Shown here one piece after another: positions 1 through 9,007 of a stretch of DNA of 64,000 nucleotides; within the stretch, counting starts at the first letter, position 1, and every line of letters starts with the position of its first letter. The stretch comes from Herpetosiphon aurantiacus DSM 785. Lineage in GTDB: Bacteria > Chloroflexota > Chloroflexia > Chloroflexales > Herpetosiphonaceae. The notes under the pieces were generated by a model. The model searched no databases. It was not told the DNA's origin and saw nothing but the letters and a program-made list of their open reading frames with translations. The translations under genes were made by a program, and so were the position numbers. The stretch is from assembly GCA_000018565.1 (NCBI GenBank), contig CP000875.1, forward strand, positions 4,665,199 to 4,729,198, read 5' to 3'.

Positions 1-512
1 TGGTTGCCTAATTTGGCCGTGTACACCGCCGCCATGCCAGCAAACAAGCCATTAGCCAATTTTACCAGCAAGGTATTTGGCCCAAATAACCAAAAAATTA
101 CTGCCGAAAAATAAACATAGCCCGGCGCACCAACCGGGGTTGAAACCACCGCCTCGTAACTAGCGAAATAATTAGCGTTCCAAGCTTGGGCAATCGTCAT
201 GGCATGCGGGCCATACGCTGCGCCATCACTCAGCGATTCAAAACTGGGCCAGAGAAATTCGAGCGCAAAGCTGGCTCCCCAACGCAGGCCCATCGCTGCA
301 AAACAGAGCAGCAGCATACCCCGCAACTCGTCGGGCTTGCTAATTAGCCAAACCCAAGCATAACCAATTGCGGTTAGGCCAAGGCAAAAGGCTACGCCTG
401 CCAAATAGCGCAACGGCATCAAACCTGCCAGCCCGCCTAAACCAAGGCAAACCACGGCTACCAATAACGAACTCAGCCAACGATGATTCTTAATCCACAT
501 AATTGTGCGCAT
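1..512 (-). CDS. Multi-pass membrane protein, probable glycosyltransferase-like (3' part outside window)
   Basis: The reverse strand reads ATG CGC ACA ATT ATG from 512 and stays open to the window edge, so only about the first 170 residues are seen. They contain several hydrophobic segments: one near residues 12-50, another at about 55-80, and a third after residue 130. A short polar stretch (SDGAAYGPHAMTIAQ) lies between membrane segments, which recalls the first extracytoplasmic loop of GT39/PMT-like lipid-linked glycosyltransferases. That comparison is inference. The start overlaps the 3' end of the amidotransferase gene by 23 bp, so it is the most distal visible gene of a polysaccharide operon. 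It could also be another membrane-embedded cell-surface sugar protein. Confidence 0.6.
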   Translation of the reverse strand, partial: MRTIMWIKNHRWLSSLLVAVVCLGLGGLAGLMPLRYLAGVAFCLGLTAIGYAWVWLISKPDELRGMLLLCFAAMGLRWGASFALEFLWPSFESLSDGAAYGPHAMTIAQAWNANYFASYEAVVSTPVGAPGYVYFSAVIFWLFGPNTLLVKLANGLFAGMAAVYTAKLGN

Positions 513-2379
513 ATGGCCTCATTTGGTGATGAGTTTGTAGCCATAATTCTAAGGTGAGCAATGTCCAAAGTTGATGTCCAGCGTTCATTGTACCAGCCCA
601 ATGCGCGTGGCAAAGTTGCTCAAGTTTTGGTTTGGGCAGCCATTGCTGAACATGGCTGGTCGTTGAGAGCAAGTAATCGTGCAGCATTGGCTTGAGTTGT
701 TGGCGAAACCATTGATCAAGCGGCACACCAAAGCCATGTTTAGGTCGTTCGATGATGATTTTTGGCAGGCGTTCGGCATAGGCTTGGCGTAAAAGCCACT
801 TGCCACGCCCACCGCGCCAATGCAAATTGGCTGGCAATTGCAAAGCCCACTCAACCAATTGCTGATCCAAAAATGGCGAGCGAACTTCTAAACCATAGGC
901 CATGCTCATACGATCGGCCTTGACCAACAGATCATCGGGCAAATAACTCCCAAGGTTATAACAGATTAATTGAGCCAGCGGATCAGTAACGCCTTGGGTT
1001 GCTTGGCTAAAGCGTTCGGCGGCGCTAGGTTGCAGTGCCGGCAAGCCCCAAGCGGCTAATTCTTCGGGTGTAAAAGCCATCAGCCAGCGCGGAAAGCCCT
1101 GGGCAAGCGGCAATTGAATTTTTGCCAGCACCCGTTTAAGCCGGGCCAAGCGACTGCTCGCTTTGGTTTGTGGCAACAAGGCAATGGTTTGCTCAAGCAT
1201 TTGGCGTAGCGGTCGCGGCAATTGCTGATAGCGCTGCGTCCATAAGCCTGCGCCAAAGCGTTCGTAGCCAGCAAACACCTCGTCGCCGCCATCGCCCGAT
1301 AAGGCCACCGTGCAATGTTCACGGGTCATTTGGCTGAGCAAGGCCATGGGCAAGGCCGACGAATCGAGAAATGGCTCATCGTAGTGGGCTAGCAACTGGG
1401 GTAATTTGGCGATGGCATCAGGCTCAACCATAAAACACTGATGTTTAGTGCCAAGCTGTTTGGCAACCAATTCGGCGTAGGAACTTTCATCGTACCAGCC
1501 ACCACCAGCAAAGCCAATACTAAATGTGTGCAGTTGCTGACCTAACAAAGCTTGAGCCTCGGCCACCACAATGCTTGAATCTAAGCCGCCGCTCAAAAAC
1601 GCACCCAATGGCACATCGCAGATCAAGCGTCGCTCAACTGCGGCTCGCACCAACTGGCGCGTTTGTTCAATTGCGGCTTTGTCTGAGATGTTAAGCCGTG
1701 GTCGTTGGGCGATCTGGCGTGCTTGCCACCATTGCCATTCGCGAATGCTGCCCGCTTGCCAAACCAAGGCATGGCCTGGGGCAAGTTGCTGAATGTTGGC
1801 ATACCAAGTGGCCGGATTTGGCACATAGCCATAGGTCAAATAGGCGATCAGCGCTTGTGGATTGAGGCTGTGATCAAGCTCAGGGTATTGCAGCAGCGCT
1901 TTGATCTCCGAGCCAAAGATTAATCCATGCTTGGTTTGGCTATAGTAAAGCGGCTTTTTGCCCAAACTATCACGCACCAGCCATAAACTTTGGCTTGGTT
2001 GATGCCAGGCTGCAAAGGCAAACATGCCTTCCAAACGCGAAAAAGCCTGCTCGCCCCATTCAATCAAGGCGGCCAGCAGTACCTCGGTATCGCTGTTGGT
2101 GCGAAATTGATGCCCAAGCCCATGCAATTGTTGGCGCAAGGCCTGAAAATTGTAGATCTCGCCATTAAAGACTAATTGCCACGCACCATCGGGGCTGCTG
2201 AATGGCTGATCGCCAGTGACTAAATCGATAATGGCCAACCGCCGATGACCCAATTGAGCATGGGCAGTTTGCCAAGTGCCCGCACCATCTGGCCCACGAT
2301 GCATCAATTGTTGGTTCATGGCCTGAACAGTGTTTGGCTCGATTAAGCTTGTACTGACGATTCCGCAGATTCCACACAT
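490..2379 (-). CDS. asnB: Asparagine synthase (glutamine-hydrolysing), AsnB-like amidotransferase
   Basis: A 629-residue class II glutamine amidotransferase fused to an ATP-dependent synthetase domain. The N terminus MCGICGIVS places Cys2 as the Ntn nucleophile; MHRGPDGAG and the GEIYNF loop belong to the glutaminase domain (residues 2-200). The synthetase PPi-loop LSGGLDSS is at about 265 and SGDGGDE at about 360. Length is normal. Family knowledge: these enzymes convert Asp to Asn, but in polysaccharide loci homologues often amidate sugars or other acids. Here the gene overlaps a glycosyltransferase by 37 bp upstream and a membrane protein by 23 bp downstream, so modification of a surface glycan is as likely as asparagine supply. 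The start is the only one that exposes Cys2. Confidence 0.9.
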   Translation of the reverse strand: MCGICGIVSTSLIEPNTVQAMNQQLMHRGPDGAGTWQTAHAQLGHRRLAIIDLVTGDQPFSSPDGAWQLVFNGEIYNFQALRQQLHGLGHQFRTNSDTEVLLAALIEWGEQAFSRLEGMFAFAAWHQPSQSLWLVRDSLGKKPLYYSQTKHGLIFGSEIKALLQYPELDHSLNPQALIAYLTYGYVPNPATWYANIQQLAPGHALVWQAGSIREWQWWQARQIAQRPRLNISDKAAIEQTRQLVRAAVERRLICDVPLGAFLSGGLDSSIVVAEAQALLGQQLHTFSIGFAGGGWYDESSYAELVAKQLGTKHQCFMVEPDAIAKLPQLLAHYDEPFLDSSALPMALLSQMTREHCTVALSGDGGDEVFAGYERFGAGLWTQRYQQLPRPLRQMLEQTIALLPQTKASSRLARLKRVLAKIQLPLAQGFPRWLMAFTPEELAAWGLPALQPSAAERFSQATQGVTDPLAQLICYNLGSYLPDDLLVKADRMSMAYGLEVRSPFLDQQLVEWALQLPANLHWRGGRGKWLLRQAYAERLPKIIIERPKHGFGVPLDQWFRQQLKPMLHDYLLSTTSHVQQWLPKPKLEQLCHAHWAGTMNAGHQLWTLLTLELWLQTHHQMRPYAHNYVD

Positions 2380-3458
2380 AGATAATCCTTGAGTGCTGCC
2401 ACAATCGTGGGTTGATAGCGCTGCACGCTGTATTCGGCCTCGATTTTTTGACGGGCGGCTTGGCCGAGCGTTTGACGCAACTGCTCATCTTCGAGCAAAC
2501 GTGCCAAATAATCAAGCCATTCCGCCGAATTATGCGCCAAAAATCCAGTTTGGCCATGCTCGACAATATGTTGATTGACTCCGACAGCGCTACAGACGCT
2601 AGGAATTGCCGCCGCGCCATATTGAATTGCCTTGAGGCCACATTTGCCCTCGGCCCATAAATCAGCTTCAATTGGGTATAAACCAATGTCGATCTGCTGA
2701 AAATCATGCCATTCGCGGGCTTGCTGCCAATCGTGATTGATACATTCAATGCCTTCAATTTCAATCGGCTTGGCTGCACCAACCACCAACAAGCGAAAGC
2801 GATAGCGCTGCGCCAATTGGCGCAACACAGGCACAATTTGCTCTAAATAGCGGGCGGTCGAATGGCTGCCAATCCAGCCAAGCGTGCAAATATGCGGGCT
2901 TGGCACAGATCGCGGCTGGCACTGTTCACAATCAACCACAGTCGGAATAATCTGCACATTGGCATTGAAGCGCCGCGCATAATCGGCCAAATAGGCATTG
3001 CCCGCCCAAACCATGCTGCTCAAGCTCAATAGTTGATCGGTTTTATTGGCTGGTCGGGCCAAACGGCTCAGCCAGCCATTGATACTGCGCTTAGGATCGG
3101 TTGGCAGAAAAATCGCATCATCAAAATCAAAAATCACTGGTACGCGCCGACTAAACCAACGCTCAATCATTGGTGCGCCGATCAAGGCGGCCTCGCGTTG
3201 CACAATTACGGCGGCTGGCTGGCGCGGCAATTTAACCAACCATTGGGTCAAAGCGCTCAGCATCGCCACGATTTTTTGCGGGTAGTGTTTGGGTTGGTAG
3301 AGCAAGCGCTGAAGTTGCGGCGTGGCAAAGGGCAGATAACGCAGTTGAATTCCTGCTGCTGCCAAAGCCGGAGCATAGGGCATAATTCGATAGCGCACAC
3401 TGGCTGTTAGCATTGGTTGATAGGCTGTCAAACAGAGTACAGTGTGCGGTTGGTTCAT
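2343..3458 (-). CDS. Glycosyltransferase, family 4 type
   Basis: A 371-residue GT-B fold protein. The N-terminal half begins with a Rossmann strand (HTVLCLTAYQP) and contains a SVRYRI segment. The C-terminal half carries LGWIGSHSTARYL and a donor-binding stretch near residue 290 (AEGKCGLKAIQYGAAAIP, then GQTGFLA), matching the nucleotide-sugar site of GT4 enzymes. No transmembrane helix is seen, so it is cytosolic or peripheral. It overlaps the upstream glycosyltransferase by 4 bp (ATGA) and the downstream amidotransferase by 37 bp, which implies translational coupling in one polysaccharide operon. Sugar specificity cannot be read from sequence. Confidence 0.85.
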   Translation of the reverse strand: MNQPHTVLCLTAYQPMLTASVRYRIMPYAPALAAAGIQLRYLPFATPQLQRLLYQPKHYPQKIVAMLSALTQWLVKLPRQPAAVIVQREAALIGAPMIERWFSRRVPVIFDFDDAIFLPTDPKRSINGWLSRLARPANKTDQLLSLSSMVWAGNAYLADYARRFNANVQIIPTVVDCEQCQPRSVPSPHICTLGWIGSHSTARYLEQIVPVLRQLAQRYRFRLLVVGAAKPIEIEGIECINHDWQQAREWHDFQQIDIGLYPIEADLWAEGKCGLKAIQYGAAAIPSVCSAVGVNQHIVEHGQTGFLAHNSAEWLDYLARLLEDEQLRQTLGQAARQKIEAEYSVQRYQPTIVAALKDYLCVESAESSVQA

Positions 3459-4669
3459 GCTTCTAACTCTCGATAACAGGCGGCGTAGCGTTCAACCGCC
3501 AGCTGCAAATCAAACTCACGTTCGGCCAAGGCCCGACAGCGTTGAGCCAAATCGGGCTGTTCGCGCAAGGCTTGATAGGTTTGCCACGCTGCTTGATAGG
3601 CCGCTACGTTAAAATCATCAAGCTTGATTGCCACGCCTTGAGCGAATAATTGATCGCTATCGCCGATGCCTGCATTACTAAAAATTGGCAGCCCACAGGC
3701 CAAATATTCGCCAAATTTGGTTGGCGACGAGGCAATTTTGGCATAGCTGGGCGTGATTAAGGAAAGTGCTGCATCGGCCACGCTGAGCCATTGAGCCACC
3801 TCATTGCTGGCCACACCACGGATTGTATAAGATTCTGCGGGGACATTCAAATCCTGCAAGGCTGTGATCAACGGCTGGGGATCTTGGTTGGAGAGTACCA
3901 ACCAGCGCAAATCTGGCTCAGCGTGCAGCCACGAGGCAAAACATTCGGCCATATCGCGGCTACGATACCCGCCACCAAGCGAGCCACTATAGACCAAAAT
4001 TGGGTTGGTTTGCCAACCAAGGGCTTGGCGAATTTGGGTTCGAGCGGCCAAATCGCGCTGCCAAACTTGCAGATTGGCCGAGCATGGAATAATTGTGGTT
4101 TTATTGGCGATGTGCGGTGTTTGGCTATGTTCGGCCAAATAGGGCAAACTTTGCTGGGTTAGGGTCACAATCTGCTCAGCTTGTTGCAGGCTGGCACGCT
4201 CAAGTTTTTTGAGCAAACGATAGACCAAGCCTATGCGCGGCATGCCCAAATCGGCGCGTTCATCGGCCCAAAAACCGCGCAGATCGAACAGCAAGGGTAG
4301 TTTGAACCAGCGTTTGAGCAAGAGGGCAATCGTCATTGGCACGGTCGAGCGAATGTGCAAAGCTTGAATTCGATAGCGCCACACTGCCACGCTAGCCGTC
4401 CACAAGCCCAATGCCAGATCATACAAGGTTGCTGGGAGAATTGGGCGTTGATGATAGCGCAATGGCAGCCAAACCAAGCCGTGGCTTTGCAAACGCTCAA
4501 TCAAAGCTTGCCGCCGCGCCAGATCGGCCCAACGCGCCGCCTTTTCAAACGAAAGAATCACAAATTGATGGCCATGCTGAGCAGCCAAGCCCTCTAAATA
4601 GGGCAAGATTTGAGTTTGACCAAGTGGATCGAGTAAGCCATCATAGGTAATGTAGAGTGTTTTTAGCAT
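3455..4669 (-). CDS. Glycosyltransferase, family 4 type
   Basis: A 404-residue protein starting MLKTLYITYDGLLDPLGQTQ, typical of GT4 enzymes that read a glycine-rich acceptor loop at the N terminus. The C-terminal domain has ILVYSGSLGGGYR and SSPTKFGEYLACGLPIFSN (about 315-330), the conserved donor-binding glutamate region. It is the first visible gene of the minus-strand run that continues into a second GT4, AsnB and a membrane protein, with a 4-bp ATGA overlap to the next gene. It probably adds one sugar of an exopolysaccharide or lipid-linked glycan. Donor and acceptor are unknown. Confidence 0.86.
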   Translation of the reverse strand: MLKTLYITYDGLLDPLGQTQILPYLEGLAAQHGHQFVILSFEKAARWADLARRQALIERLQSHGLVWLPLRYHQRPILPATLYDLALGLWTASVAVWRYRIQALHIRSTVPMTIALLLKRWFKLPLLFDLRGFWADERADLGMPRIGLVYRLLKKLERASLQQAEQIVTLTQQSLPYLAEHSQTPHIANKTTIIPCSANLQVWQRDLAARTQIRQALGWQTNPILVYSGSLGGGYRSRDMAECFASWLHAEPDLRWLVLSNQDPQPLITALQDLNVPAESYTIRGVASNEVAQWLSVADAALSLITPSYAKIASSPTKFGEYLACGLPIFSNAGIGDSDQLFAQGVAIKLDDFNVAAYQAAWQTYQALREQPDLAQRCRALAEREFDLQLAVERYAACYRELEA

Positions 4670-4680
4670 AGGTTTCTTGT

Positions 4681-4927
4681 TGGGGGTCGGGGGTTAGGGG
4701 CTAGGTTGAAACCACGAAGAATACCAAAAGAGATAAGGATTGATCTGTGCCCTCACCCCCAACCCCTCTCCCACTGCGGCGGGTGAGGGGCGTTTGGTTT
4801 ATTGGTTCCCCCTCGCCTCGCCTGCGGGAGAGGGGGCTAGGGGGTGAGGGCATGCTGGTTATCTTCGTGCGCTTCGTGTTCTTCGTGGTTAAAGGCCTGT
4901 TCCCCGATCCCCAACCCCCGATCCCCA
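4681..4927. repeat. Nested inverted mosaic repeat between glycosyltransferase operon and S1 gene
   Basis: This fills the gap upstream of the glycosyltransferase operon. From outside in, three pairs face each other: a 7-nt-period GGGGGTCGGGGGTTAGGGG block at 4682 against CCCCGATCCCCAACCCCC at 4903; AACCACGAAGAA at 4710 against a CTTCGTG array (4863-4892); and CCCTCACCCCC at 4749 against GGGGGTGAGGG at 4838. The core holds two hairpins, CCCCTCTCCC/GGGTGAGGGG and CCCTCGCC/GCGGGAGAGGG. The same modules recur at 8822, 10477, 22851, 25576, 53950 and 61350. No gene is supported here. Confidence 0.85.
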
Positions 4928-4928
4928 C

Positions 4929-4969
4929 TAAAAAAACAACGAGCCGTGCCAAAACGACACAGCCCGTTG
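4929..4969 (-). terminator. Rho-independent terminator of the S1 gene
   Basis: On the minus strand AACGGGCTGTG pairs with CACGGCTCGTT (two G-U or mismatched positions) around a loop of about 9 nt. A run of T follows (A run at 4929-4936 on the plus strand). It lies about 20 bp beyond the S1 stop codon at 4990. Confidence 0.8.
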
Positions 4970-4989
4970 CCCAAAATCGTCAAACGATC

Positions 4990-6183
4990 TTATGCGCCGA
5001 CTTCTTCTTCGGTGGTAGCTTCGGTAGCGGCTTCGGCGACCACTTCAGCTACAGGAGCTGCTGGTGCTTCGGCGGCTTCACCTTCGCCATCGACGCGGCG
5101 CAAGCTCAAGCCAAGGCGTTGGCGTTGGCGATCAAGACTGATCACCTTCACTTGCACTTGTTGGCCTTGTTGCAACGAGTCGGGCGATTGGCCGTTTTCG
5201 GTCAATTCTGAAGCGTGGATCAAACCTTCAACGCCTTCTTCAACGCGTACAAACACGCCGAAAGGAGCGATGTTGGTTACTTCACCAACGATCAATTGGC
5301 CGAGGTCGTAGCGTTGATCGATGGTTGCCCATGGATCTGGCTGCAAACGGCGCAAGCTCAAGCCAATCCGTTCGCGATCGCGATCGACTTCCAAGACGTA
5401 TACTTGGACTTCTTGGCCTGGTTGCAAGACTTCGCGTGGGTGGTTGACGCGCTGCCATGAAAGCTCTGAGATGTGAGCCAAACCATCAGCACCGCCCAAA
5501 TCGATGAAAGCACCGAATGGAGTGAGTTGGTTGACCCGACCAGTGACGACTGCGCCTGGTTCGAGGGTTTCGAGCAAGCGTTCCTTTTGCGATTGTCGCC
5601 AGCGTTGCATAGCGGCACGCTCTGAAAGCACCAAACGATTGCGATCGCGATCAACTTCGATAACTTTCAAAGGAATATTTTGGCCGACCATCTTGGTCAT
5701 GGCGCTTTGTTGGCCTTCAGTGCCAGTGCGGCTGTGCAAGTTGACCACTTGTGAGGCTGGTACGAAACCGCGCACACGCCCAACTTGAACCAACAAACCG
5801 CCCTTGTTGTAGCCGACCACGCCAGCTTCGATGATTTGACCATTTTCGAGCATCGTTTGGGCTTCTTGCCAATCGCGCTCGACCTGCACCATGTTCAATG
5901 AAAGAACCAGTTCGCCTTCTTTTGATTCTGGCTCCATCACGTACACTTGCAGTGTGTCACCGTTTTTGATCCCACTGACCAATTCTGGCGGCAAACGGCG
6001 CAGATCTTGGTTAGGGATAACGCCCTCGTGTTTTGCGCCAATGTCAACCAAGATTTGGCTGTCTTCGACGCGCATGACGATACCTTCACGCAATTGACCG
6101 CGTTCTGGGCGTTGATAATCGTACTCAGCAAGCAGTGTCGTCCAATCTTGAACGGCATCCATGCTTTCGGTGTCCACTGTCAT
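4990..6183 (-). CDS. rpsA: Ribosomal protein S1 homologue (four S1 domains)
   Basis: A 397-residue RNA-binding protein with four S1/OB repeats at roughly residues 20-92, 103-185, 205-275 and 290-360. Domain 3 contains TPFGAFIDLGGADGLAHIS and domain 4 contains APFGVFVRVEEGVEGLIHAS, the best-conserved S1 signatures. The tail (365-397) is Ala/Glu/Val-rich and low complexity. Family role: S1 helps 30S subunits bind and unfold mRNA. Proteobacterial S1 has six domains; four-domain versions are common in other phyla, so this is not a truncation. The gene is monocistronic, with a terminator directly downstream and a 600-bp non-coding region upstream. Confidence 0.9.
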   Translation of the reverse strand: MTVDTESMDAVQDWTTLLAEYDYQRPERGQLREGIVMRVEDSQILVDIGAKHEGVIPNQDLRRLPPELVSGIKNGDTLQVYVMEPESKEGELVLSLNMVQVERDWQEAQTMLENGQIIEAGVVGYNKGGLLVQVGRVRGFVPASQVVNLHSRTGTEGQQSAMTKMVGQNIPLKVIEVDRDRNRLVLSERAAMQRWRQSQKERLLETLEPGAVVTGRVNQLTPFGAFIDLGGADGLAHISELSWQRVNHPREVLQPGQEVQVYVLEVDRDRERIGLSLRRLQPDPWATIDQRYDLGQLIVGEVTNIAPFGVFVRVEEGVEGLIHASELTENGQSPDSLQQGQQVQVKVISLDRQRQRLGLSLRRVDGEGEAAEAPAAPVAEVVAEAATEATTEEEVGA

Positions 6184-6648
6184 CGGGTCTCCAATAGTGT
6201 TGATGGGTCTGCGAGCAAGCCCGCAGGGTTAGGCCAATGCGACCAAATTAAATATTCGGAGAGCTTCATTCGGGAGGCGCTGCGTAGAAATGGGGATTTA
6301 CGTGCTACCGCTCCAAAGTTGCATCTATAGTCAACGCCAAACAGCGAGGTCGCCCGCTGACTGTTCAGCTAAAAAAATGGCGTTAAAAAAGCGCATCACG
6401 TGATCGTGCTTTGCGCGAAATGCATCTTTGTTTGACGGTGATTTTGGGGAAACACGAAACGCTGTGTTCTCCTTCGCTGGCTATCAGCACAACCACGACT
6501 CACAGAGACGTAAGGCTACGATCAACGAAATTTAATGGTTTTTACGCGACTGCAATTATACGTAGGTTAGCAGCGAATGTCAAATCTCAATTAATCATTT
6601 GTTGAGCCGATTTTTTATCGATCGATTTTATACTATTCATAGTTCTCC
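6184..6648. other. Non-coding region upstream of S1
   Basis: About 465 bp with no convincing gene. Short open frames on the plus strand lack ribosome-binding sites and family features. The stretch nearest the S1 start probably holds its promoter and 5' UTR, but I could not settle on a clear -35/-10 pair. Confidence 0.4.
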
Positions 6649-6716
6649 ACCCTTCCGTCCCTCCGCTGGAGGGAAACGCAAGGGGCTTTAATCCCCCTGC
6701 ACCCCCTAAAAAGTAC
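6649..6716. repeat. Dispersed double-hairpin element, copy 1
   Basis: The element has CCCTTCCG followed by a perfect 7-bp hairpin TCCCTCC-GCT-GGAGGGA (6658-6674), a second imperfect hairpin (GCAAGGGG against CCCCCTGC) and a conserved end CACCCCCTAAA. Copies occur inverted at 22447-22511 and in direct orientation at 55110-55175. Confidence 0.8.
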
Positions 6717-6808
6717 GTTGTAGAACGATATAGTTCATCATTTACCCATTATCCATTATGAATCTTGTGTACGAATAAGCCCAATTTCAATAATTATTGA
6801 GATCATTA

Positions 6809-7054
6809 TTAAAGCGCTGGTTCGGCACTGGCAATCGCAATTGGCTCAGCTTCCAAGACTGCGGTTTCACGCGCTTGTTGAATTTCTTCCGTCCACTGGG
6901 CGGCGTACAGCTCGGTAAAGCCACAAGCGCTACAAACTTGGGCGGAAAGTGGTCGATGGCCGGTCGCCAAGGTTCCCATCACCATAATTTCCACTCCATC
7001 AGGCGTAACTAAGGCCGAGGTCGTCATATCGTTGGTACATTTTGGGCAGTGCAT
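6809..7054 (-). CDS. Small zinc-ribbon protein
   Basis: The start chosen is ATG at 7054, preceded by CCAAGGAGGCTTT, a strong ribosome-binding site, although the frame is open further upstream. The 81-residue product begins MHCPKCTNDM and later has QVCSACGFTELYA, giving a CxxC...CxxC zinc ribbon of about 40 residues. An acidic/Ala-rich tail rich in Glu follows. The middle part (VTPDGVEIMVMGTL) is beta-rich. Such proteins often follow a common nucleic-acid or protein-binding pattern, but no function can be assigned. It is divergent from the FG-GAP protein gene and monocistronic. Confidence 0.72.
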   Translation of the reverse strand: MHCPKCTNDMTTSALVTPDGVEIMVMGTLATGHRPLSAQVCSACGFTELYAAQWTEEIQQARETAVLEAEPIAIASAEPAL

Positions 7055-7269
7055 AAAGCCTCCTTGGTTGTGCTCAATCGTGGTTATAGCAGAAGCAATG
7101 CCGCGATTTTGGCGATTAATTATTAAAAATTCCAATCTTATGTTAATCAAAATTCACAAGTTTGCGCCTGTTTTATGCTACACTCCATAGTACATCCAGC
7201 AACTCAATTTAGAAGAGACAGTGTTGTTTCCCATTGTTCCTGCATCATCTCAGCATTAGGAGGTAAGGA

Positions 7270-8814
7270 GTGTTGTTGTATCGACGATTAGGGATGTTGT
7301 TTTGTGTGTTGTTAATTGGTGTATTGATTCAGCCTGTGCAGGCCCAATCCACAGTGCCCTACCAAGCAGGTTTCCCCGATTCTGAGCCATATGGCAGTTT
7401 TTTTGCCTCGCCCAGCGTGGTTGATCTTAATAATGATGGCAAATTAGAAGTATTAACCGCCGATAGCACTGGCTGTATTTGGGGCTGGGATCAAGATGGC
7501 AAGGAATTGGCAGGTTTCCCTTGGAAAACAGGCACCGTCTGCGATGATGATCCACGGATCAATAGCTCATTAGCGATTGGCGATATTGATAATGATGGCA
7601 AACTCGAAGTTGTCGCCGGAACTCGTGGCAGTGCCGCAACTTCTGGGAAACGTGGCAAAGTCTTTGTGTTCGATAATCAGGGTCGAGTACGTAGCGGTTG
7701 GCCGCGTGAAATGGCTTGGGCCAATATCACCAACGGCAACGAGCCAGAATTTATGAGTGTAACAATTGCCAATATCGTTGGCGATTCACGCATGGAAGTG
7801 ATTGGCATTACCACCAACGAGGCAGGCAGTGATACCAACTATGCGCCGAATGTGTATGCATGGTCGCATAATGGTGCAACTGTCTCAGGTTTTCCAACTT
7901 CATCGCACAAAGGCTCTGGGGCATTTGGTCAAGTCAGCGCTGCCGATATTGATAACGATGGTTATGCCGAAATTCTGATGGGCCGTGATGAGCTGTATTT
8001 TTATGCCTACAATGGCAAAGGCCAATTGCTGAGTGGCTGGCCATTGCAAACCTATCTCGATGAAAGCAAACGCACCTGGGGCAAAGATAAATATATTGAA
8101 TACACGCGGGTTGCACCAGCGATCGGCGATTTGGATAATGATGGCAAGCAAGAAATTGTGTTTGCGGGCAAAGTGCGCGATCCGCTCAGTAATCACGAAC
8201 AAACCACCAGTGCCTTGTTGGTCGTTGGGGCCGACGGTAAGCGCAAAGCTGGCTGGTCGGTTGGCAAAACGGTTGGCAGACCCCTCAAAGCCAATTATTT
8301 CACGCCCAACAATCCTGTGGCCTTGGCCGATTTTGAAAACGATGGCAAATTGGAAATTGTTGTGACCTACGACGATGGCACAATTCGCGCCTACAAACAC
8401 GATGGCACACAGTTATGGTCGTATAACTACACCAGCGGCAAAAAATTGTATGCCAGCGAGGTGGCAATTGGCGATGTAACTGGCGATGGCAAAGTTGATA
8501 TTGTGTTTGGAACCTATAGTTTTGATACAACCGCCAATACCTATGTGCGCTTGTATGCGCTCAACACCAGCGGTGCAAACCAAGCGCCGTATCCACTGAA
8601 ATTTACCTATGAACCGAATAGCACTAATTTTAAAGGTATTTCGGCTGGCCCAACTCTAGCCGACCTTGATCGCGATGGCGATACTGAGATTTTGGCTCAT
8701 AGCAAGGGCGGCGTTTTATATGTTTGGGATACGCCAGCCCGCTATCGCTTGGATCGTATGCCATGGCCGACGGCGCGACAAAATAATTATCGCAATGGTA
8801 AATATACGCGCTAA
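7270..8814 (+). CDS. Secreted FG-GAP/VCBS beta-propeller protein
   Basis: A 514-residue protein starting at GTG 7270 directly behind AGGAGGTAAGGAG. Residues 1-25 form a signal peptide (hydrophobic core FCVLLIGVLI, cleavage after VQAQ). The rest contains at least seven calcium-binding-like motifs, including DLNNDGKLEV, DIDNDGKLEV, DIDNDGYAEI, DLDNDGKQEI, DFENDGKLEI, DVTGDGKVDI and DLDRDGDTEI, at about 55-65 residue spacing. This is the pattern of an integrin-alpha-like seven-bladed propeller. No enzymatic domain is present, so a secreted binding or adhesion role is likely. It stands alone, with repeats directly downstream. Confidence 0.85.
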   Translation: MLLYRRLGMLFCVLLIGVLIQPVQAQSTVPYQAGFPDSEPYGSFFASPSVVDLNNDGKLEVLTADSTGCIWGWDQDGKELAGFPWKTGTVCDDDPRINSSLAIGDIDNDGKLEVVAGTRGSAATSGKRGKVFVFDNQGRVRSGWPREMAWANITNGNEPEFMSVTIANIVGDSRMEVIGITTNEAGSDTNYAPNVYAWSHNGATVSGFPTSSHKGSGAFGQVSAADIDNDGYAEILMGRDELYFYAYNGKGQLLSGWPLQTYLDESKRTWGKDKYIEYTRVAPAIGDLDNDGKQEIVFAGKVRDPLSNHEQTTSALLVVGADGKRKAGWSVGKTVGRPLKANYFTPNNPVALADFENDGKLEIVVTYDDGTIRAYKHDGTQLWSYNYTSGKKLYASEVAIGDVTGDGKVDIVFGTYSFDTTANTYVRLYALNTSGANQAPYPLKFTYEPNSTNFKGISAGPTLADLDRDGDTEILAHSKGGVLYVWDTPARYRLDRMPWPTARQNNYRNGKYTR

Positions 8815-8821
8815 TCAAGAT

Positions 8822-9000
8822 TGCCCTCACCCCAACCCTTTACTCACCAGAGTGGGCGAGGAGGCTAGATTGCAAGGATCAGTTTTAACAACCCCTCGCC
8901 CACTGCGGCGGGCGAGGGGCTTTAAATGCGTGGTTCTACCATAATGCGTAGCGCTTCTCCCTCGCCTCGCTTGCGGGAGAGGGGCTAGGGGATGAGGGGA
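8822..9000. repeat. CCCTCACC-type repeat mosaic (two hairpins)
   Basis: Outer arms CCCTCACCCC (8823) and GGGGATGAGGGG (8988) enclose hairpins CCCCTCGCCCACTGC/GGGCGAGGGG (8892-8920) and CCCTCGCCTCGC/GCGGGAGAGGGG (8960-8985). The structure is the same as at 4747-4852 with a longer, diverged centre. Confidence 0.8.
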
Positions 9001-9007
9001 ATATGGG

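Noticed and set aside
2165-2836. 223-codon frame on the minus strand
   Set aside because: It lies in another frame inside the AsnB and glycosyltransferase genes, which have clear motifs.
4747-5211. Open frame of 154 codons on the plus strand across the repeat and S1 region
   Set aside because: It is made by low-complexity repeat sequence and by the antisense of the S1 gene; no ribosome-binding site or family motif.
5947-6330. 127-codon plus-strand frame over the S1 start
   Set aside because: Antisense to a well-supported S1 domain; composition follows the S1 codons.
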